Of a stretch of 64,000 nucleotides of DNA, positions 16,793 to 25,899 are shown one piece after another. The notes beneath the pieces are model-generated. The model was not told the DNA's origin. It saw nothing but the letters and a program-made list of their open reading frames with translations, and ran no database searches. The DNA lies in assembly GCF_042679305.1 (NCBI RefSeq), contig NZ_JBHTMP010000002.1, positions 1 to 64,000 on the forward strand, read 5' to 3'. Every line of letters starts with the position of its first letter. Within the stretch, counting starts at the first letter, position 1. Position numbers and translations under genes: made by a program. This DNA is from Micromonospora_H sonneratiae. Lineage in GTDB: Bacteria > Actinomycetota > Actinomycetes > Mycobacteriales > Micromonosporaceae.

Positions 16793-16937
16793 TCGGCTCT
16801 GCCCGTAGGTGGCCGCAGCACCGGTCGGTCGACCTGGGCGCACAACCGAGGCAGCTCGACAGCCTCTGCACCAGGCTCCCCGACCGAGTGCCCGGAAGGT
16901 CCCGGCGGGAAGCGTGATCCCGGTGAGAGTGACCTCG

Positions 16938-18836
16938 TCAGCCCACCCGGTCCCGTACGTCCCACACCCACGCACCGGAGATCTCCCGGCTCGGCCCGAG
17001 CAGCCGGTCGACGGTCTCCTTGACCGGATAGCCGTTGTGCAGACCGCCCTGCACCACGATCGCCGCCCGCCAGTGCCGCAGGTCCTCGATCGCCTGTCGA
17101 CGGTGCTCGTCGGTGATCTCGGGGACCCGCCCGGTACGGGCCACCTCACCGAGCAGCACCGCCGTCGGACGATCGACCGGTCCCCACCGGGCGGTACGGT
17201 CGTCCGGCCCGGTGGGGCCGATGAAGTAGCCGCCCGGTGCGGTGAACGCCAACCCGGTACGGGCCGACCAGAGCATGCCGGCCGTCGCCTCCCCACCACC
17301 GGTCGGCGGGACCGGCACGAGGGTACGCCCCGGTGGTACGTACGATCGCCATTCCCCGCTGGCAACGAAGTCCGGGACGGGCCACACCGGGTCGGCCCGG
17401 ATGGGTGTGGGTGCCAACGGCAGCAACACGGCGACGACCGCACCGGTCCAGAGCAGCCGGATCGGCACCCGCGCGGGTGCGGCGGCGGGCGCCGGGGTGG
17501 ACGTCGGATCAGCGTCGGGCACCCGACGGTGGACCTGGTCGATGGAGATGGCGATCAGGATCGCCACGACCGGGATGCAGATGAGCGGAAAGCGGGCCGG
17601 CACCGCCAGATCGATCAGGGGAAGTCCGGCAATCAGCCGGTAGGGTCCCGGAACTCCGGTGGCCACGCCGTTGAACCGGATCTCCGACCCCAGCGACAGC
17701 GCCGCGAAGATGAGCCCACAGACCGCGACCGCCTTGACCATCGGACGACGCCACAGCCAGATCACCACGACCGCGCAGAGCACGATGAGGGCCAACCCGA
17801 AGAAGGAGTTCTCCTCGGTCGGGTTCGGTGACAGCAGGCGGGAGGCCTGTTCGTGGCCGGTGATCGACTGCCGGCCCGTGGTGGTGAACGAGCTCAGGTC
17901 GAGCGCGTACGCCTCCTTGTTGAACGGCAGTCCCCGGTAGTGGCCCGGCCCGAAGAACTGGTACCACAGCGGATAGGCCAGCAGCACCAGTGCCGTCCCC
18001 GCCCCGACCGCCAACCGGCCGAGGACCGCCTTCACCATGCGCCGTGCCGCCGTCCGGTCGGCCACCGCGTACGCGATCGTGAACACGCCGCAGGCCAACG
18101 CCAGGAAGAGCAGCACCTCCTCGGCAAGGAACACCTGGTAGCTCACCAGCAACCCGAGCAGCAGCCCCTGCCGGAGCACCCGGCCGGTCCCGGGACTGAA
18201 CACGATCCACAGAATGGCCGGCACCAGGAACTGGGCGATCATGTGCAGGTGCCCGCCGGCCTGCGAGATCATGCCGGGCGCGAAGCCGCAGAACAGCCCG
18301 CCGACCGCAGCGGCGAACCGGGACCGGACCAGCCGGCGGGACAACAGCAGGTACCACCCGGCGGAGGTCCCCGCCAGGGACAGGATCATGGCCAGTACGA
18401 ACGTGGCCTGCGAGCCGAACAACAGGGTCACCGGGGTCAGCGGGATGCCGAACCCGAGCACCGAGATGTTCGCCATCAGGTTGATCCCGTCCGGCGCGTT
18501 GAGCTGGCTGCTGTAGAACGGGTTCTCCCAGTCGGTCACCGCCCGGGCGGCCCTGGCCAGCATCCACTCCAGCAGCATCTGGTCGTTCTCCATGTGGACC
18601 ATCCGCTCGGGATGCCACAACCGCCCGGTGCTGTAGAGCGCGGCCAGCAGGTAGCCACAGATCACCGCCGCGTCCGTACGCCATCGCCGGAACGCCCGGG
18701 CACCACGCCGCAACCAGATGCCGGGTCGGCCCCATGCGCCGAACCGCCACCGTCCACGCCCACCACTGGCGGGGGTCGCGGTATCGGAGACCGCGACCCC
18801 GCTGGCGTTTCGCGTGGCTGGTTCAGCCACGGTCAC
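16938..18836 (-). CDS. GT-C-like multi-pass membrane protein, paralogue 2
   Basis: A 632-residue relative of the proteins at 14877 and 18888. Conserved points: LLEWMLARAARAVTDWENPFYS in the first loop, LNAPDGINLMANISVLGFGIPLTPVTLLFG, GGLFCGFAPGMISQAGGHLHM, and the C-terminal block ASGEWRSYVPPGRTLVPVP, PGGYFIGPTGP, AIEDLRHWRAAIVV and VWDVR. An Ala/Pro/Thr-rich linker splits the last helices. GTG 18836 has no strong ribosome site; the gene lies 51 bases after the stop of paralogue 3 and is probably cotranscribed with it. Function in envelope glycosylation is inferred from topology. Confidence 0.7.
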   Translation of the reverse strand: MTVAEPATRNASGVAVSDTATPASGGRGRWRFGAWGRPGIWLRRGARAFRRWRTDAAVICGYLLAALYSTGRLWHPERMVHMENDQMLLEWMLARAARAVTDWENPFYSSQLNAPDGINLMANISVLGFGIPLTPVTLLFGSQATFVLAMILSLAGTSAGWYLLLSRRLVRSRFAAAVGGLFCGFAPGMISQAGGHLHMIAQFLVPAILWIVFSPGTGRVLRQGLLLGLLVSYQVFLAEEVLLFLALACGVFTIAYAVADRTAARRMVKAVLGRLAVGAGTALVLLAYPLWYQFFGPGHYRGLPFNKEAYALDLSSFTTTGRQSITGHEQASRLLSPNPTEENSFFGLALIVLCAVVVIWLWRRPMVKAVAVCGLIFAALSLGSEIRFNGVATGVPGPYRLIAGLPLIDLAVPARFPLICIPVVAILIAISIDQVHRRVPDADPTSTPAPAAAPARVPIRLLWTGAVVAVLLPLAPTPIRADPVWPVPDFVASGEWRSYVPPGRTLVPVPPTGGGEATAGMLWSARTGLAFTAPGGYFIGPTGPDDRTARWGPVDRPTAVLLGEVARTGRVPEITDEHRRQAIEDLRHWRAAIVVQGGLHNGYPVKETVDRLLGPSREISGAWVWDVRDRVG

Positions 18837-18887
18837 CCGTACGTGTAACGGCCACCACCGGTGGACGTACGGCGCCCGGCCGACTCA

Positions 18888-20879
18888 TCAGACCTTCCTG
18901 CCGGTCAACTCGCGGACGTCCCAGAGCCAGACGTCGGACTGCCGTCGGGCCGGGCCGACCAGTTGCTCGACGGTACGACGCAGCGGTTCCACGTTCTGCT
19001 GGCTCAACGGCAGCACCAGGATCGCCGTGTTCCAGTGCCGCAGTTCGTCCAGTGCCCGGCGACGCTGCCGTTCCGACAGCTTGGGAACCCGACCCGTGGT
19101 AGCCACCTCCTCCAGGATGCTCTCCAGACCGTTGGGCCGCCCACCGAACCGGCCCGGATCGCCGGTGTTCCCGTTGCGCGGGGCCAGGAAGTAGCCACCC
19201 GGAATCTTGAAGTCCAGGTTGGTCGACGCCGCCCACCGCATGCTGTGCGTCGCGCCCATCGCCGGTACCGGCACCGCCACCAGTGTCTGGTCCTCCGTCA
19301 CGTACGGCCGCCACTGGCCGGAGGTGATGAACTTCGGCACCGGGGGCCGGGAGCCCACCTTCAACGGCATCGGCAGGATCGGCACGAACGCGATGGCCAG
19401 CGCCGCCGCCAACACACCACGCAGGGCACGGCGGTTGGCCACCTCCAGGCGCCAGGCCCGGTCGACGGCGAGGGCCAGTAGCAGCGCCACGGTCACACTG
19501 GTGATCATCCCGAACCGGGTCGGTACCACCGCGTCCAGCAACGGCGCCTTGACCAGCAGTTCCCACGGGCCCCAGATGAGTTCCCGGTCCCAGTAGGAGA
19601 TCCGCTCACCGAGGGACAGCACCGCGAAGAACGCACCGGTGAACGCCAACGCCCGGACGATCATCTCACGGCGCAGCCAGACCACGATCGCCACGACGAT
19701 CAGTGCCAGCCCCCAACCGAAGAACGCGTTCTCCTCGGAGTAGTTGGGCGCGAGGTTGGCGTTGGCGCGTTCGTTGCCGCCGATGGTCGGTGAACCCGGG
19801 CTGAAGAAGGCGGCCAGGTCGTTTCCGTAGTCCTGCACCGCGTCGCTCAGGCCGTGGTACGCCTGCGGGCCGGCGAACTGCACGTAGAGCGGGTACGCCA
19901 GCAGCGCACCGGCGAGGACCGCGCACACCGCGACCCCGATGCCCAGTGGCCGCCAGGCCGTCAACCACCGCCGGGGCTGCTGCACCAGTACGGCCAGGAG
20001 GAACACCCCGCAGGCCATGGCGGTGAAGAGCAGGATCTCCTCGTTGATGAATGCCTGGTAGGTGACCAGGAGCGCCAGCACGATCCCGTCGCGGATCGGC
20101 CGGGTCGAGCGGGTCAGCAGGATGACCCGCCACACGATGAACGGCAGCAGGAACTGCGAAATGATGTTCGGGTGCCAGTTGGCATGGGACAGCATCGCCG
20201 GAGAGAACCCACAGAACCAACCGCCCACGATCGCGGCGACCGGGTTGCTGACCACATGCCGCGAGATCACGTAGTACCAGGCCGAGGCGGTTCCGGCGAG
20301 GCCCAGGGTCACCAGCACCACGAACGAGACGGCGGGCCCGAAGAGCAGGGTCACCGGCACCATGGGAATGCCCAACGCCAGGATGGCGGTGTTGGCCATC
20401 AGGTTGACGCCGTCGGGATAGTTCAGTTGCTCGGTGAAGAACGGAAACTCGCCGTGCAGCACCACACGCACCGAATGGGCGAGGAAGTACTGCACCTGGG
20501 CGGGGTCGCTGCTGTAGAGCGAGGCGACCCGACCGGCCGGGTCGATCCAGATCTGGCTGGTCGTCCAGAGTGCGGTGAGCAGGAAGAAGCCGTACACGGC
20601 GACGTCACGCCGCCAGGTCGGCCAACGCGGGCTCCGGGTGGTCGGCGCGTCGTCGGCACCCGACGACCGGGCCGGCTGTCCAGCTGGACCGGACGCCTCC
20701 CTGTGCCCGGCTCCGGATCCGGTCCCGGATTGCGTCTTTCCAGTTCCGGATTGATCCTGCCCGGTCCCGGACGGGGAATCCGGTACAGGCATCGGACTCT
20801 CATCGATGGCCGCAGAGCCATCGGACTCGGGCAATTCCGGACCGGGTGTATTTTCGAGACGGGACTCGGGAGGCGTCAC
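18888..20879 (-). CDS. GT-C-like multi-pass membrane protein, paralogue 3
   Basis: The longest of the three paralogues (663 residues). It has an extra 85-residue, low-complexity N-terminus rich in Ser, Gly, Pro and acids with repeated SGTG(K/Q) units, then VAVYGFFLLTALWTTSQIW as helix 1. Family motifs follow: LNYPDGVNLMANTAILALGIP, GGWFCGFSPAMLSHANWHPN, TSGQWRPYVTEDQTLVAVPV, PGGYFLAP, ALDELRHWNTAILVL and VWLWDVR. GTG 20879 starts it at the edge of a 203-base divergent promoter region shared with a lipoprotein gene. First gene of a two-gene operon with paralogue 2. Confidence 0.7.
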   Translation of the reverse strand: MTPPESRLENTPGPELPESDGSAAIDESPMPVPDSPSGTGQDQSGTGKTQSGTGSGAGHREASGPAGQPARSSGADDAPTTRSPRWPTWRRDVAVYGFFLLTALWTTSQIWIDPAGRVASLYSSDPAQVQYFLAHSVRVVLHGEFPFFTEQLNYPDGVNLMANTAILALGIPMVPVTLLFGPAVSFVVLVTLGLAGTASAWYYVISRHVVSNPVAAIVGGWFCGFSPAMLSHANWHPNIISQFLLPFIVWRVILLTRSTRPIRDGIVLALLVTYQAFINEEILLFTAMACGVFLLAVLVQQPRRWLTAWRPLGIGVAVCAVLAGALLAYPLYVQFAGPQAYHGLSDAVQDYGNDLAAFFSPGSPTIGGNERANANLAPNYSEENAFFGWGLALIVVAIVVWLRREMIVRALAFTGAFFAVLSLGERISYWDRELIWGPWELLVKAPLLDAVVPTRFGMITSVTVALLLALAVDRAWRLEVANRRALRGVLAAALAIAFVPILPMPLKVGSRPPVPKFITSGQWRPYVTEDQTLVAVPVPAMGATHSMRWAASTNLDFKIPGGYFLAPRNGNTGDPGRFGGRPNGLESILEEVATTGRVPKLSERQRRRALDELRHWNTAILVLPLSQQNVEPLRRTVEQLVGPARRQSDVWLWDVRELTGRKV

Positions 20880-20973
20880 AGTCGGCGGAGTCTACCGGAG
20901 CGCCTACGGTAGACCTGAGTCGCGTGACGCCGCCACCGGAGCTCTCCAGAACCTGCTCCACGGCCGGTAACAA

Positions 20974-21042
20974 CGAGCTTACCCCCCATGGAGCCGAGCT
21001 TACCTAGGTCGCACCCGTGCGCCGTGCGAGATCTCGTACGAT
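20974..21042. promoter_or_regulatory. Divergent promoter region with paired direct repeats
   Basis: CGAGCTTACC occurs at 20974-20983 and again at 20995-21004, 21 bases apart (two helical turns), as expected for a dimeric regulator. CGAGATCTCG (21027-21036) is a perfect palindrome and is followed by TACGAT (21037-21042), a plausible -10 box for the lipoprotein gene at 21083. No function has been assigned; this is pattern only. Confidence 0.35.
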
Positions 21043-21082
21043 GTGGCTTCCGCTTAGGCAGTCGGATTGATCGGGGGCGCAG

Positions 21083-22276
21083 GTGGGTTCAGTCCGTCGT
21101 CGCGGCTGGATGGGCGTCGCGTTGACGCTGGGGCTCTTCGCGGCAGGTTGTGGTCCGATCGCGGAACGACAGACACCAACCCTGCGGACCGGCTACGACA
21201 CTCTCGACGGCACCCTGCAGGTCTGGCCGGCCCGGGGTGGACTCATGGCCGACGCCGGGGCCACCGCAGCGGTCACGGAAGCCGTGCGCAACTGGCGTTC
21301 GCCGATCGACGACCGGGTACATCTGCCCTCCTCGGGCATCCTCTGGCTCGGCGAGGTGGACGGTGCGCCACTGGCACTGGTCGCGGCCAGCGTTCCCGGC
21401 GAGGCCGCCTCCTGGCTCCTGCAACTCACCCGTAAGGGCACCGGGTTCGAGGTGAGCCGCTCCGCGCAGTACACCGACCCGGGCTACCTGGTCTACTCCG
21501 ACGTGCTTCCGGTGCAGTTGCCGACCGGTCGACGCTATCTGACCTCCACCCGGGTACAGCGTCTGGTCGGACCGGAGAACAAGGCACTGACCATCACCGA
21601 TGGTCTCACCGCTCCGGTGGAGGTCCCCACCTGCACGGCCGTCCCGCTCACGGCGACCCTGATCACCACCGAGTCGTTGCCGAACGGCAAGTCCGACCGG
21701 CTGCTCGACCTCGGCACCGCGGTCGACTCCCCGCGCTATCCGCTGGTGGGTGACGACTCCGGGTCCGGTCGCCGGGTCCTCGAGGGGCTCGACACCTGCA
21801 CGTTGACCGCGAAGACCGGACCGTTCGGCAGCATCCCGCAACGCCGTGGCGACCGGGAGGAGCCCAACTCCGTACCCGAGTCGTGGCCGATCGACCGGAT
21901 CGCCACCCGGTCGCTGGGTACCATCTCGCTGCCCGGGGAGAAGCCCGGCCAACTCGACCAACTGACCTGGCACACGGATGCGGGCAACATGAGCGCCGTC
22001 ATCTTCCGGCCGGCGGAGGGTACGCCCGTGGTGTCGGTCGCGGATCGCCTCGATCCGCTGCAGTCCTATCCGCTGGCCGTCGGCGACCGTCAGCTGGTCG
22101 TCCTGACCTGGAAGGCCGGCTCGGAGAGCACGCTGTCGGTGCCACCGGAGACGCCGTTGCTGGTCGACAACGCCGGCCTGGCCGTGGTGCCCAGGCCAGC
22201 CACCGCGGAGACGGTCAGTCTGGCCACGCCGGACAAGACCTACTACCGGTCGATCGGCGGCAAGATCCGCGACTGA
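21083..22276 (+). CDS. Predicted secreted lipoprotein of unknown function
   Basis: A 397-residue lipoprotein: basic N-terminus RRRGW, hydrophobic stretch MGVALTLGLFAAG and lipobox LFAAGC with Cys23 as the lipidated residue. The mature domain is mixed alpha/beta, with ILWLGEVDGAPLALVAASVPG, repeated strand-like segments, and Cys residues in VPTCTAVPL and GLDTCTLTA that may form a disulfide. No known family was recognised. GTG 21083 follows a G-rich ribosome site. It is divergent from the GT-C-like pair and ends at a hairpin shared with dxs, so it may work with the GT-C proteins at the outer membrane face. Confidence 0.7.
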   Translation: MGSVRRRGWMGVALTLGLFAAGCGPIAERQTPTLRTGYDTLDGTLQVWPARGGLMADAGATAAVTEAVRNWRSPIDDRVHLPSSGILWLGEVDGAPLALVAASVPGEAASWLLQLTRKGTGFEVSRSAQYTDPGYLVYSDVLPVQLPTGRRYLTSTRVQRLVGPENKALTITDGLTAPVEVPTCTAVPLTATLITTESLPNGKSDRLLDLGTAVDSPRYPLVGDDSGSGRRVLEGLDTCTLTAKTGPFGSIPQRRGDREEPNSVPESWPIDRIATRSLGTISLPGEKPGQLDQLTWHTDAGNMSAVIFRPAEGTPVVSVADRLDPLQSYPLAVGDRQLVVLTWKAGSESTLSVPPETPLLVDNAGLAVVPRPATAETVSLATPDKTYYRSIGGKIRD

Positions 22277-22280
22277 CGAC

Positions 22281-22314
22281 GGGCGCGCCGGACGGTTTCC
22301 CGTCCGGCGCGCCC
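22281..22314. terminator. Perfect 15-bp hairpin, bidirectional
   Basis: Arms 22281-22295 and 22300-22314 are exactly complementary with a TTTC loop. It sits 5 bases after the lipoprotein stop and 33 bases beyond the convergent dxs stop. Confidence 0.85.
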
Positions 22315-22346
22315 GGTCTCGTACGTATCGTGCCGGTGTGCCGTGA

Positions 22347-24329
22347 TCAGGCGTGTCCGGCGGCCCGCTTGCCCCGGCTGCCGTTGGCCGTCACCGGGAC
22401 CGGCTCGACCGCCTCGTCCAGCCGCGAGATCCAGCCGGTGACGTCCCGGGCCACGTCCTGCGCGGTCAGCCCGAGGTCGGCGAGGATCTGCGCACGGGTG
22501 CCGTGCGGCTGCCAGACCGCCGGCACGCCGAGGTCACGTACCGGGACGTGCACATCGGCGTCCCGCATCGCCTTGGCCAACGCGTCGCCCACACCGCCGG
22601 TGCGTACGCCGTCCTCCACGGTCACCACGAGGCGGTGCGAGCTGGCCAGCTTGACCAGTTCCGGCGAGACCGGCCGCACCCAGCGCGGGTCGACCACGGT
22701 GACGCCGTAGCCGTGCTCGGCGACCCGGGCGGCCACCTCGACGCCCAGCTGACCGAACGCACCGACCGCCACCAGCAACACGTCGGCACGGGCCGACTCG
22801 GCCAGTACGTCGACCGCGTGTGCGGTGCCCGCCCCGATCCGGCGTACGGCGGGCAGGTCCGCAGCGACCGAGCCGGTCGGGAAGCGCAGGATGGTGGGGC
22901 CGTCGTCGACGGCGACCGCCTCGCGCAACTCCTCCCGTAGGGTCGCGGCATCACGCGGGGCGGCCAGGCGCAGGCCGGGCACCACCCCGAAGACCGACAT
23001 GTCCCAGATGCCGTAGTGACTCGGCCCGTCCGGGCCGGTGATGCCGGCGCGGTCCAGCACGAACGTCACCGGCAGCTTGTGCATCGCCACGTCGAGCAGC
23101 ACCTGGTCGAAGGCACGGTTGAGGAAGGTCGCGTAGACCGCCACCACCGGGTGCAGGCCGCCCAGCGCGAGGCCGGCCGCCGAGGTGGCCGCGTGCTGCT
23201 CGGCGATGCCGACGTCGTAGACCCGTTCCGGGTACTTGCGGGCCAGCGCGGCGATGCCGGTCGGCTCGGCCATCGCGGCGGTGATCCCGACCACGTCCGG
23301 CCGCTCGTCGGCGATCGCCACCAGTTCGTCGGAGAAGACGTGCGTCCACTTGACCGACGGCGCGGCCAGCAGCTTGCCGGTCTCGACGTCGAACGCGCTG
23401 CTCGGGCCGTGCAGGCAGTCGGCCTCGTCCTCCTCGGCCGGCCGGTAACCGTAACCCTTGCGGGTCACCGCGTGCACGATGACCGGGCCACGGAAGCCCT
23501 TGGCCGCCCGCAGCGCCGACTCGACCGCGCCCAGGTCGTGGCCGTCGACCGGGCCGACGTACTTGATGCCCAGGTCCTCGAACATGGCCTGCGGGGCGAC
23601 CGCGTCCTTGATGCCCTTCTTGACGGCGTGCAGCACCTCGTACATCGGCTTGCCGACCAACGGGGTCGACCCGAGGGCGTCCTTGACCGTGTCGAGGATC
23701 TTCTCGTAGCCGGGGCTAAGCCGCAGCGAGGACAGGTGGTCGGCCAGGCCGCCAATGGTCGGGGCGTACGACCGGCCGTTGTCGTTGACCACGATGACCA
23801 GCGGGTTGCGGGCGGTGGCGATGTTGTTCAGCGCCTCCCAGCACATGCCCCCGGTCAGCGCCCCGTCACCGACGACGGCGACGACGCTGCGCTGCTCGCC
23901 GCGCAGGGCGTACGCCTTGGCCAGCCCATCGGCGTAGGAGAGCGCGGTCGAGGCGTGGGAGTTCTCGATGATGTCGTGTTCGCTCTCGGCCTGGCTCGGG
24001 TAGCCGGACAGGCCACCGCGCTGGCGGAGCTTGTCGAAGCCGTCCAGCCGCCCGGTCAGCATCTTGTGTACGTACGACTGGTGCCCGGTATCGAACAGGA
24101 AGCGGTCCCTGGGCGAATCGAAGACCCGGTGCATCGCGAGGGTCAGTTCGACCACCCCGAGGTTGGGCCCGAGGTGTCCACCGGTGCGCGACACCTTCGC
24201 GACCAGGAAGTCCCGGATCTCAGCGGCGAGGACGTCCAAATCCTCGGCAGACATCCGCTTGACGTCCTGCGGACCGCGGACCGTGGCCAGCAACCGGCCG
24301 TGGTTGGCCGAGCCCTCTTCAACACTCAT
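22347..24329 (-). CDS. dxs: 1-deoxy-D-xylulose-5-phosphate synthase
   Basis: First enzyme of the MEP isoprenoid pathway: condenses pyruvate and glyceraldehyde-3-phosphate using thiamine diphosphate. The 660-residue product has GHQSYVHKMLTGR, the thiamine-diphosphate motif GDGALTGGMCWEALNN, NDNGRSYAPTIGGL, the transketolase central-domain segment DVGIAEQHAATSAAGLA with the catalytic Glu, and DRAGITGPDGPSHYGIWD. The N-terminus is about 12 residues longer than in many homologues; ATG 24329 lacks a good ribosome site, so an internal start is possible. Position beside the RNA methyltransferase and APC gene matches the mycobacterial order around dxs1. Confidence 0.96.
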   Translation of the reverse strand: MSVEEGSANHGRLLATVRGPQDVKRMSAEDLDVLAAEIRDFLVAKVSRTGGHLGPNLGVVELTLAMHRVFDSPRDRFLFDTGHQSYVHKMLTGRLDGFDKLRQRGGLSGYPSQAESEHDIIENSHASTALSYADGLAKAYALRGEQRSVVAVVGDGALTGGMCWEALNNIATARNPLVIVVNDNGRSYAPTIGGLADHLSSLRLSPGYEKILDTVKDALGSTPLVGKPMYEVLHAVKKGIKDAVAPQAMFEDLGIKYVGPVDGHDLGAVESALRAAKGFRGPVIVHAVTRKGYGYRPAEEDEADCLHGPSSAFDVETGKLLAAPSVKWTHVFSDELVAIADERPDVVGITAAMAEPTGIAALARKYPERVYDVGIAEQHAATSAAGLALGGLHPVVAVYATFLNRAFDQVLLDVAMHKLPVTFVLDRAGITGPDGPSHYGIWDMSVFGVVPGLRLAAPRDAATLREELREAVAVDDGPTILRFPTGSVAADLPAVRRIGAGTAHAVDVLAESARADVLLVAVGAFGQLGVEVAARVAEHGYGVTVVDPRWVRPVSPELVKLASSHRLVVTVEDGVRTGGVGDALAKAMRDADVHVPVRDLGVPAVWQPHGTRAQILADLGLTAQDVARDVTGWISRLDEAVEPVPVTANGSRGKRAAGHA

Positions 24330-24416
24330 GACGGGAGAGTCTATCGGCCCTAGCCGAGACCGCAGTCCGAGCCGAGATCATCTTCACCAATCCCTCGCAT
24401 TCCCCGAGCGGACAAC

Positions 24417-24439
24417 CTGTTCGGAACCGTTCCGAACAG
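24417..24439. terminator. 10-bp inverted repeat between the RNA methyltransferase gene and dxs
   Basis: Arms 24417-24426 and 24430-24439 (CTGTTCGGAA and its complement) are perfect with a CCG loop. It lies 41 bases after the methyltransferase stop and 88 bases before the dxs start on the same strand. It could be a terminator or an operator for dxs; the AT content of the arms makes a protein site possible. Confidence 0.45.
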
Positions 24440-24479
24440 CCGGTGAGCTTCCCCACCCGCAGCCGTCCCGGACGGCCGG

Positions 24480-25841
24480 CTACGGCACCAGCAGTCCGAC
24501 CAGTTCCACGTGCTGGGTCATCGGGAAGAGGTCGTAACCGCGTAGCGCGACCAGCCGCCAGCCCGCATCGCGGAACGTCCGTACGTCCCGGGCGAAGGCA
24601 GCCGGATCACAGGCCACGTACGCCACCGCCCGTGCACCGGAATCGGCCACCGCCCGGGTCACCGGGCCGCCCGCTCCGGTGCGCGGCGGATCGAGCACCA
24701 CCAGGTCGACCGGGCCGGTCACCCGACGACGCGCCAGAGCCGTCTCCACCCGGGCCGACACCACCTCGACCTGCGGCAGGTCACGCAGGTTCTCCCGGGC
24801 CGCCGCCACACCGGGCGGCGCCGCCTCGACCAGGGTGACCCGCCCGGTCGGGCCGACCCGACCGGCCAGCGCCCCGGCGAAGAGCCCTGCCCCGCCGTAG
24901 AGATCCCAGGCCGACTCCCCCGCCACCGGGTCGAGCAGGTCGAGCACCGCCGCCACCAGGGTGTCCGCAGCAGCCGGATGCACCTGCCAGAACGCCTCTG
25001 CCGGGATCTTCCACTCCCGCCCGGCCGCCAACTCCCGTACCGTCGGAGCACCCGCGTCGACCGGACCCGCGTCGACCGGACCCGCGTCCCCGGCACCAGC
25101 CCCCCGGGGACCGCCACCACCGGCACCGGCCACCTCGCCGAAGTCACCAGCCTCGAACAGGTCGCCGAACCCACCGGTGCCGGCAGAGATCCCGCGCACC
25201 ACCACGTCCCCGCCGGACGAGGCCACCGTCTCCACCGCGTCAGCATCCGGCCACCGCCGTCCATTCGACGCCAGCACCGGCAACTCCTGGATCGCGGGGT
25301 GGGCGATCAGGCAGCGGTCGATCGGTACGACCTCGTGCGAACGATGCTTGAGCAGTCCGGCCCGGCCGGCGGCATCCACCGCGTACCGCACCCGGGACCG
25401 CCAGCCCAACATGCCGCCCGGCAGGGCCTCGACCCTCACCCCGAGGTCGTCCAGCTCCGCCTCGCTGAAACCACCCAACCGCCGCAACTGCTCGCGTACG
25501 ACGGAAGCCTTCCACGCCCGCTGCCCGTCCGGTGACACATGCTGGAGATCACAGCCGCCGCACCGGTCGGGGCCCGCGTACGGGCACGGTGGAGTGACCC
25601 GCTCCGGTGCGGCCGTCAGCACCGTCACCGCGTCCGCCCGCAGATATCCGCGATGTACCTCGGTGATCTCCGCGACGACCCGTTCACCGGGCAGCGCGTG
25701 CCGGACGAAGACGACCTGACCATCGAGCCGGGCCACGCAGTGACCGCCGGGCGCCACCGAGTCGACGGTCAACTCGACCCGCTCGGTCTCGTACCGCCCG
25801 TTCGCGACTGCGGGGCTCGCAAGCTCACTCCTCGCGCTCAC
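24480..25841 (-). CDS. Class I SAM-dependent RNA methyltransferase, TrmA/RumA family
   Basis: Predicted m5U-type RNA methyltransferase (tRNA or rRNA uridine C5). A TRAM domain (residues about 16-75) is followed by a cysteine cluster PCPYAGPDRCGGCDLQH, which may bind an iron-sulfur cluster. The methyltransferase domain has DLYGGAGLFAG, VVLDPPRTG and YVACDPAAFARD with the catalytic Cys. An Ala/Gly-rich insert with DAGPV repeats sits in the middle. GTG 25841 is preferred because GGAGG is 9 bases upstream. Its first 13 codons (SARSELASPAVANG) are encoded by the 46-bp repeat described separately. Confidence 0.88.
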   Translation of the reverse strand: MSARSELASPAVANGRYETERVELTVDSVAPGGHCVARLDGQVVFVRHALPGERVVAEITEVHRGYLRADAVTVLTAAPERVTPPCPYAGPDRCGGCDLQHVSPDGQRAWKASVVREQLRRLGGFSEAELDDLGVRVEALPGGMLGWRSRVRYAVDAAGRAGLLKHRSHEVVPIDRCLIAHPAIQELPVLASNGRRWPDADAVETVASSGGDVVVRGISAGTGGFGDLFEAGDFGEVAGAGGGGPRGAGAGDAGPVDAGPVDAGAPTVRELAAGREWKIPAEAFWQVHPAAADTLVAAVLDLLDPVAGESAWDLYGGAGLFAGALAGRVGPTGRVTLVEAAPPGVAAARENLRDLPQVEVVSARVETALARRRVTGPVDLVVLDPPRTGAGGPVTRAVADSGARAVAYVACDPAAFARDVRTFRDAGWRLVALRGYDLFPMTQHVELVGLLVP

Positions 25842-25899
25842 TGAACCCACCCTCCGTTCGCGACTGCGGGGCTCGCAAGCTCACTCCTCGCGCTCACTG
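25798..25899. repeat. Two 46-bp direct repeats at the methyltransferase/APC gene border
   Basis: Identical 46-base copies lie at 25798-25843 and 25854-25899, separated by 10 bases. Copy 1 holds the methyltransferase start codon and first codons; copy 2 holds the APC-gene stop codon. On the minus strand each copy reads CAGTGAGCG, so in each one a TGA stop and a GTG start overlap. Confidence 0.95.
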
